From: Hybos culiciformis
Lineage: Eukaryota; Arthropoda; Insecta; Diptera; Hybotidae
Length of the DNA stretch: 64,000 nucleotides
NCBI GenBank assembly: GCA_964007475.1
Contig: OZ023273.1
Location: forward strand, 97,940,533-98,004,532
Direction: 5' to 3'
Both the position numbers and the translations under genes were made by a program. A model generated the notes under the pieces. It saw only the letters and a list, made by a program, of their open reading frames with translations. It made no database searches and was not told the DNA's origin. Shown piece by piece: positions 33,974 to 45,900 of this stretch (within the stretch, counting starts at the first letter, position 1; each line of letters opens with the position of its first letter).

Positions 33974-36759
33974 CAGGGTTGTCACTACACGAATTTTCCA
34001 TAAAATCCACACCCTTAAGAACGCATTGACATTAGCAAAACTAACGTCAGTAACCACTTCGTTGATTTTTTTTAAACTTTTGAGTTTTTGAAGCGTGTTT
34101 CTTATATCTACTAAAATGGATCCGATCGCATTAGCGTCGTGATCACTACTAATCATTCTAAAAAGGGGTAATATTTTGTTATTCTTTAATCTCATAACCC
34201 CCGCATAATATAAAATACGTTTTTTAGTTCCCTTTGGCGTTCGTACAACATTACCAGTCGCATCAAAATACAAAGTTTTTTCTATACTAAACTCAAATAT
34301 TTTTTTAATAATCTTCATCATATATGTAGACTCCAAACGGGTCCAACATTTTTTTTATACAATCACAGGTTTTTTTCTTTTCATAAAGATCAAAAAAGTC
34401 ATCTCTGGGGCAATCAAGCTAATCCTTTCTTTCCTGATTTACTTTTCTGATACCGTGTTTATTTTTTATGCCTTGAAGATTACCTTTTTTAGCTATTGAT
34501 TCTGAAGCTCGAATAGTTTCTCTATCTAAATAATTATAGGAGTTTAAAGAACGCAACTCATGTTTCATTATAAGCATTTCAACGGCTCTGACCTGCCCAG
34601 TGAGTCTAATAATCTTTATTCAGATAAGCTCATATTGAATGAATGAGTAGGTTCTTTTGAAGATTTGCTCAAAGTGATTTTGAATCACTCTAGAGGTTTT
34701 GTCTTTTCCTTCGTTTTGAAGACTGTATTTATGATCCTTGAAAAGACTTTCAACTGGTGCATTGCTTGCTCTTTTGTTTTCTTTAAGCATGACCAGAAAG
34801 GAAAATACGCAAAACATTTATTTAAGCTATGAGTTAAAAACAAATCATTATGGTACTTATTACAGAAAATCTGCGTGCTTTTTCTTCCACTTTTACTGTG
34901 GTTTTTTCTTGTACTGTTTTAAATATTTGTAAAAAGGACTTTTTTTTATAAGTAGGTTCATTTTCTAAATTTTGACTCCCAAAATTTGATGTTTTTACTT
35001 CAGAGACTATTATTATTTCTTTAATGTCTTTAAACAAAGTATAATTGCCTTCTTTATCTTCAAGAATATCTTCAAGAATATCTCAAACTTAGTTTAAATA
35101 ATTCATTTTCTGTTTTATTAGCAGATAGAATGACACAAACTTTGTGAAAAAATATTGCGGCTTCACGTAAAGAGTTAATGCTCCTAAAATCGATTTAATA
35201 AATACTTTTACTTTTTGATCTGTGAAGTGTTTTGCAACATCGTTACAAATAACCTTCATAAAGTGGCAACAACAAAATCGAACTAAAATAAAATCTCGCT
35301 CAATAGTTTGAGAATTATTACAAACTAAATTGAAACACTTGTTGAGGTATATATTACCACACATTCAGGGTTGTCACTACACGAATTTTCCATAAAATCC
35401 ACACCCTTAAGAACGCATTGACATTAGCAAAACTAACGTCAGTAACCACTTCGTTGATTTTTTTTAAACTTTTGAGTTTTTGAAGCGTGTTTCTTATATC
35501 TACTAAAATGGATCCGATCGCATTAGCGTCGTGATCACTACTAATCATTCTAAAAAGGGGTAATATTTTGTTATTCTTTAATCTCATAACCCCCGCATAA
35601 TATAAAATACGTTTTTTAGTTCCCTTTGGCGTTCGTACAACATTACCAGTCGCATCAAAATACAAAGTTTTTTCTATACTAAACTCAAATATTTTTTTAA
35701 TAATCTTCATCATATATGTAGACTCCAAACGGGTCCAACATTTTTTTTATACAATCACAGGTTTTTTTCTTTTCATAAAGATCAAAAAAGTCATCTCTGG
35801 GGCAATCAAGCTAATCCTTTCTTTCCTTAATTACTTTTCTGATACCGTGTTTATTTTTTATGCCTTGAAGATTACCTTTTTTAGCTATTGATTCTGAAGC
35901 TCGAATAGTTTCTCTATCTAAATAATTATAGGAGTTTAAAGAACGCAACTCATGTTTCATTATAAGCATTTCAACGGCTCTGACCTGCCCAGTGAGTCTA
36001 ATAATCTTTATTCAGATAAGCTCATATTGAATGAATGAGTAGGTTCTTTTGAAGATTTGCTCAAAGTGATTTTGAATCACTCTAGAGGTTTTGTCTTTTC
36101 CTTCGTTTTGAAGACTGTATTTATAATCCTTGAAAAGACTTTCAACTGGTGCATTGCTTGCTCTTTTGTTTTTCATTTAGCATGACCAGAAAGGAAAATA
36201 CGCAAAATATTTATTTAAGCTATGAGTTAAAAACAAATCATTTTGGTACTTATTATTACAGAAAATCTGCGTGCTTCTTCTTCCACTTTTATTGTGGTTT
36301 TTTCTTGTACTGTTTTAAATATTTGTAAAAAGGACTTTTTTTTATAAGTAGGTTCATTTTCTAAATTGTGACTCCCAAAATTTGATGTTTTTACTTCAGA
36401 GACTATTATTATTTCTTTAATGGTTTAGACAAAGTATAATTGCCTTCTTTATCTTCAAGAATATCTTCAAAATATCTCAAACTTAGTTTAAATAATTCAT
36501 TTTCTGTTTTATTAGCAGATAGGATGACACAAAAATTGTGAAAAAATATTGCGGCTTCACGTAAAGAGTTAATGCTCCTAAAATCGATTTAATAAATACT
36601 TTTACTTTTTGATCTGTGAAGTGTTTTGCAACATCGTTACAAATAACCTTCATAAAGTGGCAACAACAAAATCGAACTAAAATAAAATCTCGCTCAATAG
36701 TTTGAGAATTATTACAAACTAAATTGAAACACTTGTTGAGGTATACATTACCACACATT
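33974..36759 (-). repeat. Twin, nearly identical monomers
   Basis: Markers at 33974 and 35366 (period 1392). The two copies share diagnostic variants: GGGGCAATCAAGC, ATTGAATGAATGAG, CTTAAGAACGC, and a three-base-shorter AATCTTCATCATATATG. They look like a recent duplication. Confidence 0.7.
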
Positions 36760-39641
36760 CAGGGTTGTCACTACACGAATTTTCCATAAAATCCACACCC
36801 TTAAAAACGCATTGACATTAGCAAAACTAACGTCAGTAACCACTTCGTTGTTTTTTTTAAACTTTTGAGTTTTTGAAGCGTGTTTCTTATATCTACTAAA
36901 ATGGATCCGATCGCATTAGCGTCGTGATCACTACTAATCATGCTAAAAAGAGGTAATATTTTGTTATTCTTTAATCTCATAACCCCCGCATAATATAAAA
37001 TACGTTTTTTAGTTCCCTTTGGCGTTCGTACAACATTACCAGTCGCATCAAAATACAAAGTTTTTTCTATGCTAAACTGAAATATTTTTTTAATAATCTT
37101 TTCATCATATATGTAGACTCCAAACGGGTCCAACATTTTTTTTATACAATCACAGGTTTTTTTCTTTTCATAAAGATCAAAAAAGTTATCTCTGGCGCAA
37201 TCAAGCTAATCCTTTCTTTCCTGATTTACTTTTCTGATACAGTGTTTATTTTTTATGCCTTGAAGATTACCTTTTTTAGCTATTGATTCTGAAGCTCGAA
37301 TAGTTTCTCTATCTAAATAATTATAGGAGTTTAAAGAACGCAATTCATGTTTCATTATAAGCATTTCAACGGCTCTGACCTGCCCAGTGAGTCTAATAAT
37401 CTTTATTCAGATAAGCTCATATTGATTGAATGAGTAGATTCTTTTGAAGATCTGCTCAAAGTGATTTTGAATCACTCTAGAGGTTTTGTCTTTTCCTTCA
37501 TTTTGAAGACTGTATTTATAATCCTTGAAAAGACTTTCAACTGGTGCATTGCTTGCTCTTTTGTTTTCTTTAAGCATGACCAGAAAGGAAAATACGCAAA
37601 ACATTTATTTAAGCTATGAGTTAAAAACAAATCATTATGGTACTTATTATTACAGAAAATCTGCGTGCTTTTTCTTCCACTTTTACTGTGGTTTTTTCTT
37701 GTACTGTTTTAAATATTTGTAAAAAGGACTTTTTTTTATAAGTAGGTTCATTTTCTAAATTTTGACTCCCAAAATTTGATGTTTTTACTTCAGAGACTAT
37801 TATTATTTCTTTAATGTCTTTAAACAAAGTATAATTGCCTTCTTTATCTTCAAGAATATCTTCAAGAATATCTCAAACTTAGTTTAAATAATTCATTTTC
37901 TGTTTTATTAGCAGATAGAATGACACAAAAATTGTGAAAAAATATTGCGGCTTCACGTAAACAGTTAATGCTCCTAAAATCGATTAATAAATACTTTTAC
38001 TTTTCGATCTGTGAAGTGTATTGCAACATCGTTACAAATAATCTTCATAAAGTGGCAACAACAAAATCGAACTAAATTAAAATCTTGCTCAATAGTTTGA
38101 GAATTATTACAAACTAAATTGAAACACTTGTTGAGGTATATATTACCACACATTCAGGGTTGTCACTACACGAATTTTCCATAAAATCCACACCCTTAAA
38201 AACGCATTGACATTAGCAAAATTTTGAGTTTTTGAAGCGTGTTTCTTATATCTGCTAAAATGGATCCGATCGCATTAGCGTCGTGATCACAACTAATCAT
38301 GCTTAAAAGGGGTAATACTTTGTTATTCTTTAATCTCATAACCCCCGCATAATACAAAATACGTTTTTTAGTTTCCTTTGGCGTTCGTACAACATTACCA
38401 GTCGCATCAAAATACAAAGTTTTTTCTATACTAAACTCAAATATTTTTTTAATAATCCTTTCACCATATTATATGTAGACTCCAAACGGGTCCAACATTT
38501 TTTTTTTTATATAATTACAGGTTTTTTTCTTTTCATAAAGATGAAAAAAGTCATCTCTAGCGTAATCAAGCTCATCCTTTCTTTCCTGATTTACTTTTCT
38601 GATAACGTGTTTATTTTTTATGCCTTGAAGATTACCTTTTTTAGCTATTGATTCTGAAGCTCGAATAGTTTCTCTATCTAAATAATTATACGAGTTTAAA
38701 GAACGCAATTCATGTTTCATTATAAGCATTTCAACGGCTCTGACCTGCCCAGCGAGTCTAATAATCTTTATTCAGATAAGCTCATATTGATTGAATGAGT
38801 AGATTCTTTTGAAGATCTGCTCAAAGTGATTTTGAATCACTCTAGAGGTTTTGTCTTTTCCTTCATTTTGAAGACTGTATTTATAATCCTTGAAAAGACT
38901 TTCAACTGGTGCATTGCTTGCTCTTTTGTTTTCTTTAAGCATGACCAGAAAGGAAAATACGCAAAACATTTATTTAAGCTATGAGTTAAAAACAAATCAT
39001 TATGGTACTTATTACAGAAAATCTGCGTGCTTTTTCTTCCACTTTTACTGTGGTTTTTTCTTGTACTGTTTTAAATATTTGTAAAAAGGACTTTTTTTTA
39101 TAAGTAGGTTCATTTTCTAAATTTTGACTCCCAAAATTTGATGTTTTTACTTCAGAGACTATTATTATTTCTTTAATGTCTTTAAACAAAGTATAATTGC
39201 CTTCTTTATCTTCAAGAATATCTTCAAGAATATCTCAAACTTAGTTTAAATAATTCATTTTCTGTTTTATTAGCAGATAGAATGACACAAACTTTGTGAA
39301 AAAATATTGCGGCTTCACGTAAAGAGTTAATGCTCCTAAAATCGATTTAATAAATACTTTTACTTTTTGATCTGTGAAGTGTTTTGCAACATCGTTACAA
39401 ATAACCTTCATAAAGTGGCAACAACAAAATCGAACTAAAATAAAATCTCGCTCAATAGTTTGAGAATTATTACAAACTAAATTGAAACACTTGTTGAGGT
39501 ATATATTACCACACATTCAGGGTTGTCACTACACGAATTTTCCATAAAATCCACACCCTTAAGAACGCATTGACATTAGCAAAACTAACGTCAGTAACCA
39601 CTTCGTTGATTTTTTTTAAACTTTTGAGTTTTTGAAGCGTG
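36760..39641 (-). repeat. Monomers preceding the retrocopy
   Basis: Markers at 36760, 38155 and 39518. The block 36.48-37.6 kb recurs at 41.27-42.39 kb (offset 4790, equal to three monomers plus the ~635-base retrocopy). This dates the retrocopy to after, or independent of, that duplication, since only one side carries it. Confidence 0.65.
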
Positions 39642-39644
39642 TTT

Positions 39645-40278
39645 TTTTTTTTTTTTTTTTTTTTTTTATTATAAATATAAATTGTTAAATTCATTTAATA
39701 TAAAAATGCAAAATCTAAAAAAATTCATTTGAAACAAAAGAATATATTTATATGTAATAATAATAATAATAATAATTATAAAACCCAAAACCCAATAAGA
39801 TAAATGAAAAGAATGTGATATTAAGCCTAACACAATTAATAAATGCAAATAAAATAAAATGTGAACTAAAAATCTAAACTGGCTTTAGATTAAAGAAATT
39901 GTTGTGGCATTGTACTGGGCAAAAATCTGTTAATTCCTTTCCACCTGCCAGGTATTCATCTAGATCATACCAAAAAGTGGTTCCATGTTTCACTTTTCCA
40001 TCCTGTCTTTCAATTTCAGCCCATACGTGTTTACGGGTTGCTTCCAACGATTGTTCAATTGTCGACTCATCAGTGTAAATAACTTCTTTAGAGCCAACTT
40101 GTGCAAAGGACAACTCCTTGTCAGCCTTTGTATACTCTCGTATATAATAACCAGCTCTAGGTTCACTGCTTGCTATTGTGCCACTTCCCCTAGCTAAGAT
40201 GTTGTTTGTAGCTGCTTGTGACATTTTTGCAACTTTTATCAATTTAATCATTTCAACCTTTATTTTGGGTGATGCACT
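39645..40278 (-). mobile_element. Processed retrocopy inserted in a monomer
   Basis: It interrupts GAAGCGTGTTTCTTATATC. On the minus strand it has a 5' leader, an intronless frame, a 3' untranslated region with (AAT)n at about 39756-39775 and an ATTAAA signal at about 39694-39699. A 26-base poly(A) follows (T run 39642-39667 on the plus strand). TGTTT at both edges may be a short target duplication. This is the standard outcome of LINE-type reverse transcription of an mRNA. Confidence 0.85.
39874..40224 (-). CDS. Intact 116-residue retrogene of unrecognised host protein
   Basis: The frame runs from MSQAATNNILARGSG to FNLKPV and stop, without introns, stops or frameshifts. It is hydrophilic, with GYYIREYTKADKELSF, YTDESTIEQSLEATRKHVW and FWYDLDEYLAGGKEL, and has no signal peptide or membrane segment. 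It looks like a conserved small cytosolic protein, but I cannot name it. I chose the ATG at 40224 because upstream sequence is the mRNA leader. An intact frame suggests recent insertion or selection. In the same frame it continues upstream into transposase coding sequence (SMISS-type region ending DIRN), so a chimeric reading is possible. Confidence 0.6.
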   Translation of the reverse strand: MSQAATNNILARGSGTIASSEPRAGYYIREYTKADKELSFAQVGSKEVIYTDESTIEQSLEATRKHVWAEIERQDGKVKHGTTFWYDLDEYLAGGKELTDFCPVQCHNNFFNLKPV

Positions 40279-40279
40279 G

Positions 40280-42934
40280 TTTCTTATATCTACTAAAATG
40301 GATCCGATCGCATTAGCGTCGTGATCACTACTAATCATTCTAAAAAGGGGTAATATTTTGTTATTCTTTAATCTCATAACCCCCGCATAATATAAAATAC
40401 GTTTTTTAGTTCCCTTTGGCGTTCGTACAACATTACCAGTCGCATCAAAATACAAAGTTTTTTCTATACTAAACTCAAATATTTTTTTAATAATCTTCAT
40501 CATATATGTAGACTCCAAACGGGTCCAACATTTTTTTTATACAATCACAGGTTTTTTTCTTTTCATAAAGATCAAAAAAGTCATCTCTGGGGCAATCAAG
40601 CTAATCCTTTCTTTCCTGATTTACTTTTCTGATACCGTGTTTATTTTTTATGCCTTGAAGATTACCTTTTTTAGCTATTGATTCTGAAGCTCGAATAGTT
40701 TCTCTATCTAAATAATTATAGGAGTTTAAAGAACGCAACTCATGTTTCATTATAAGCATTTCAACGGCTCTGACCTGCCCAGTGAGTCTAATAATCTTTA
40801 TTCAGATAAGCTCATATTGAATGAATGAGTAGGTTCTTTTGAAGATTTGCTCAAAGTGATTTTGAATCACTCTAGAGGTTTTGTCTTTTCCTTCGTTTTG
40901 AAGACTGTATTTATAATCCTTGAAAAGACTTTCAACTGGTGCATTGCTTGCTCTTTTGTTTTTCATTTAGCATGACCAGAAAGGAAAATACGCAAAATAT
41001 TTATTTAAGCTATGAGTTAAAAACAAATCATTTTGGTACTTATTATTACAGAAAATCTGCGTGCTTCTTCTTCCACTTTTATTGTGGTTTTTTCTTGTAC
41101 TGTTTTAAATATTTGTAAAAAGGACTTTTTTTTATAAGTAGGTTCATTTTCTAAATTGTGACTCCCAAAATTTGATGTTTTTACTTCAGAGACTATTATT
41201 ATTTCTTTAATGGTTTAGACAAAGTATAATTGCCTTCTTTATCTTCAAGAATATCTTCAAAATATCTCAAACTTAGTTTAAATAATTCATTTTCTGTTTT
41301 ATTAGCAGATAGGATGACACAAAAATTGTGAAAAAATATTGCGGCTTCACGTAAAGAGTTAATGCTCCTAAAATCGATTTAATAAATACTTTTACTTTTT
41401 GATCTGTGAAGTGTTTTGCAACATCGTTACAAATAACCTTCATAAAGTGGCAACAACAAAATCGAACTAAAATAAAATCTCGCTCAATAGTTTGAGAATT
41501 ATTACAAACTAAATTGAAACACTTGTTGAGGTATACATTACCACACATTCAGGGTTGTCACTACACGAATTTTCCATAAAATCCACACCCTTAAAAACGC
41601 ATTGACATTAGCAAAACTAACGTCAGTAACCACTTCGTTGTTTTTTTTAAACTTTTGAGTTTTTGAAGCGTGTTTCTTATATCTACTAAAATGGATCCGA
41701 TCGCATTAGCGTCGTGATCACTACTAATCATGCTAAAAAGAGGTAATATTTTGTTATTCTTTAATCTCATAACCCCCGCATAATATAAAATACGTTTTTT
41801 AGTTCCCTTTGGCGTTCGTACAACATTACCAGTCGCATCAAAATACAAAGTTTTTTCTATGCTAAACTGAAATATTTTTTTAATAATCTTTTCATCATAT
41901 ATGTAGACTCCAAACGGGTCCAACATTTTTTTTATACAATCACAGGTTTTTTTCTTTTCATAAAGATCAAAAAAGTCATCTCTGGCGCAATCAAGCTAAT
42001 CCTTTCTTTCCTGATTTACTTTTCTGATACAGTGTTTATTTTTTATGCCTTGAAGATTACCTTTTTTAGCTATTGATTCTGAAGCTCGAATAGTTTCTCT
42101 ATCTAAATAATTATAGGAGTTTAAAGAACGCAATTCATGTTTCATTATAAGCATTTCAACGGCTCTGACCTGCCCAGTGAGTCTAATAATCTTTATTCAG
42201 ATAAGCTCATATTGATTGAATGAGTAGATTCTTTTGAAGATCTGCTCAAAGTGATTTTGAATCACTCTAGAGGTTTTGTCTTTTCCTTCATTTTGAAGAC
42301 TGTATTTATAATCCTTGAAAAGACTTTCAACTGGTGCATTGCTTGCTCTTTTGTTTTCTTTAAGCATGACCAGAAAGGAAAATACGCAAAACATTTATTT
42401 AAGCTATGAGTTAAAAACAAATCATTATGGTACTTATTATTACAGAAAATCTGCGTGCTTTTTCTTCCACTTTTACTGTGGTTTTTTCTTGTACTGTTTT
42501 AAATATTTGTAAAAAGGACTTTTTTTTATAAGTAGGTTCATTTTCTAAATTTTGACTCCCAAAATTTGATGTTTTTACTTCAGAGACTATTATTATTTCT
42601 TCAATGGTTTAGACAAAGTATAATTGCCTTCTTTATCTTCAAGAATATCTTCAAAATATCTCAAACTTAGTTTAAATAATTCATTTTCTGTTTTATTAGC
42701 AGATAGAATGACACAAAAATTGTGAAAAAATATTGCGGCTTCACGTAATGCTCCTAAAATCGATTTAATAAATACTTTTACTTTTTGATCTGTGAAGTGT
42801 TTTGCAACATCGTTACAAATAACCTTCATAAAGTGGCAACAACAAAATCGAACTAAAATAAAATCTCGCTCAATAGTTTGAGAATTATTACAAACTAAAT
42901 TGAAACACTTGTTGAGTTAATATCACCACACATT
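40280..42934 (-). repeat. Monomers between retrocopy and higher-order array
   Basis: The right half of the interrupted monomer plus the monomer with marker 41550. In the next copy an 8-base difference (CGTAATGC at 42744 instead of CGTAAAGAGTTAATGC) restores the frame from HFTDQKVKVFIKSILGAL into REAAIFFHNFCVILSANK (42829 down to 42593). All other copies are frameshifted at this point. Confidence 0.65.
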
Positions 42935-45900
42935 CAGGGTTGTCACTACACGAATTTTCCATAAAATCCACACCCTTAAAAACGCATTGACATTAGCAAA
43001 ACTAACGTCAGTAACCACTTCGTTGTTTTTTTTTAACTTTTGAGTTTTTGAAGCGTAAAAAATTAAACATAAATAGAAAAACAAAAAAAACAACTTAATC
43101 TAAACGATTACGGAACTCCATTCGAAGCATTTGCTTTTTTCTCTGCTTCAATTTTTGCTCCGTTACTCCGATCTTCATTCGAAGCATTTGCTTTTTTCTC
43201 TGCTTCAATTTTTGCTCCGTTACTGCGAGCTTTTGCTCGGTTTCCTTGAGCTTTTTCTGCGTTTCTTTTATGGAACCGATCGCATTAGCTAAAAAGGGGT
43301 AATATTTTGTTATTCTTTAATCTCATAACCCCCGCATAACATAAAATACGTTTTTTAGTTCCCTTTGGCGTTCGTACAACATTACCAGTCGCATCAAAAT
43401 ACAAAGTTTTTTCTATACTAAATAAACTCAAATATTTTTTTAATAATCTTTTCATCATATATGTAGACTCCAAACGGGTCCAACATTTTTTTTATACAAT
43501 CACAGGTTTTTTTCTTTTCATAAAGATCAAAAAAGTCATCTCTGGCGCAATCAAGCTAATCCTTTCTTTCCTGATATACTTTTCTGATACCGTGTTTATT
43601 TTTTATGCCTTGAAGATTACCTTTTTTAGCTATTGATTCTGAAGCTCGAATAGTTTCTCTATCTAAATAATTATAGGAGTTTAAAGAACGCAATTCATGT
43701 TTCATTATAAGCATTTCAACGGCTCTGACCTGCCCAGTGAGTCTAATAATCTTTATTCAGATAAGCTCATATTGATTGAATGAGTAGGTTCTTTTGAAGA
43801 TCTGCTCAAAGTGATTTTGAATCACTCTAGAGGTTTTGTCTTTTCCTTCATTTTGAAGACTGTATTTATAATACTTGAAAAGACTTTCAACTGGTGCATT
43901 GCTTGCTCTTTTGTTTTTAATTTAGCATGACCAGAAAGGAAAATACGCAAAATATTTATTTAAGCTATGAGTTAAAAACAAATCATTTTGGTACTTATTA
44001 TTACAGAAAATCTGCGTGCTTCTCCTTCCACTTTTATTGTGGTTTTTTCTTGTACTGTTTTAAATATTTGTAAAAAGGACTTTTTTTTATAAGTAGGTTC
44101 ATTTTCTAAATTGTGACTCCCAAAATTTGATGTTATTACTTCAGAGACTATTATTATTTCTTTAATGGTTTAGACAAAGTATAATTGCCTTCTTTATCTT
44201 CAAGAATATCTTCAAAATATCTCAAACTTAGTTTAAATAATTCATTTTCTGTTTTATTAGCAGATAGGATGACACAAAAATTGTGAAAAAATATTGCGGC
44301 TTCACGTAAAGAGTTAATGCTCCTAAAATCGATTTAATAAATACTTTTACTTTTTGATCTGTGAAGTGTTTTGCAACATCGTTACAAATAACCTTCATAA
44401 AGTGGCAACAACAAAATCGAACTAAAATAAAATCTCGCTCAATAGTTTGAGAATTATTACAAACTAAATTGAAACACTTGTTGAGGTATATATTACCACA
44501 CATTCAGGGTTGTCACTACACGAATTTTCCATAAAATCCACACCCTTAAAAACGCATTGACATTAGCAAAACTAACGTCAGTAACCACTTCGTTGTTTTT
44601 TTTAAACTTTTGAGTTTTTGAAGCGTGTTTCTTATATCTACTAAAATGGATCCGATCGCATTAGCGTCGTGATCACTACTAATCATGCTAAAAAGAGGTA
44701 ATATTTTGTTATTCTTTAATCTCATAACCCCCGCATAATATAAAATACGTTTTTTAGTTCCCTTTGGCGTTCGTACAACATTACCAGTCGCATCAAAATA
44801 CAAAGTTTTTTCTATGCTAAACTGAAATATTTTTTTAATAATCTTTTCATCATATATGTAGACTCCAAACGGGTCCAACATTTTTTTTATACAATCACAG
44901 GTTTTTTTCTTTTCATAAAGATCAAAAAAGTCATCTCTGGCGCAATCAAGCTAATCCTTTCTTTCCTGATTTACTTTTCTGATACAGTGTTTATTTTTTA
45001 TGCCTTGAAGATTACCTTTTTTAGCTATTGATTCTGAAGCTCGAATAGTTTCTCTATCTAAATAATTATAGGAGTTTAAAGAACGCAATTCATGTTTCAT
45101 TATAAGCATTTCAACGGCTCTGACCTGCCCAGTGAGTCTAATAATCTTTATTCAGATAAGCTCATATTGATTGAATGAGTAGATTCTTTTGAAGATCTGC
45201 TCAAAGTGATTTTGAATCACTCTAGAGGTTTTGTCTTTTCCTTCATTTTGAAGACTGTATTTATAATCCTTGAAAAGACTTTCAACTGGTGCATTGCTTG
45301 CTCTTTTGTTTTCTTTAAGCATGACCAGAAAGGAAAATACGCAAAACATTTATTTAAGCTATGAGTTAAAAACAAATCATTATGGTACTTATTATTACAG
45401 AAAATCTGCGTGCTTTTTCTTCCACTTTTACTGTGGTTTTTTCTTGTACTGTTTTAAATATTTGTAAAAAGGACTTTTTTTTATAAGTAGGTTCATTTTC
45501 TAAATTTTGACTCCCAAAATTTGATGTTTTTACTTCAGAGACTATTATTATTTCTTTAATGTCTTTAAACAAAGTATAATTGCCTTCTTTATCTTCAAGA
45601 ATATCTTCAAGAATATCTCAAACTTAGTTTAAATAATTCATTTTCTGTTTTATTAGCAGATAGAATGACACAAACTTTGTGAAAAAATATTGCGGCTTCA
45701 CGTAAAGAGTTAATGCTCCTAAAATCGATTTAATAAATACTTTTACTTTTTGATCTGTGAAGTGTTTTGCAACATCGTTACAAATAACCTTCATAAAGTG
45801 GCAACAACAAAATCGAACTAAAATAAAATCTCGCTCAATAGTTTGAGAATTATTACAAACTAAATTGAAACACTTGTTGAGGTATATATTACCACACATT

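Noticed and set aside
39985..40197. Plus-strand 70-codon frame in the retrocopy
   Set aside because: Antisense to the intact 116-codon frame, whose poly(A) tail fixes the sense strand as minus.
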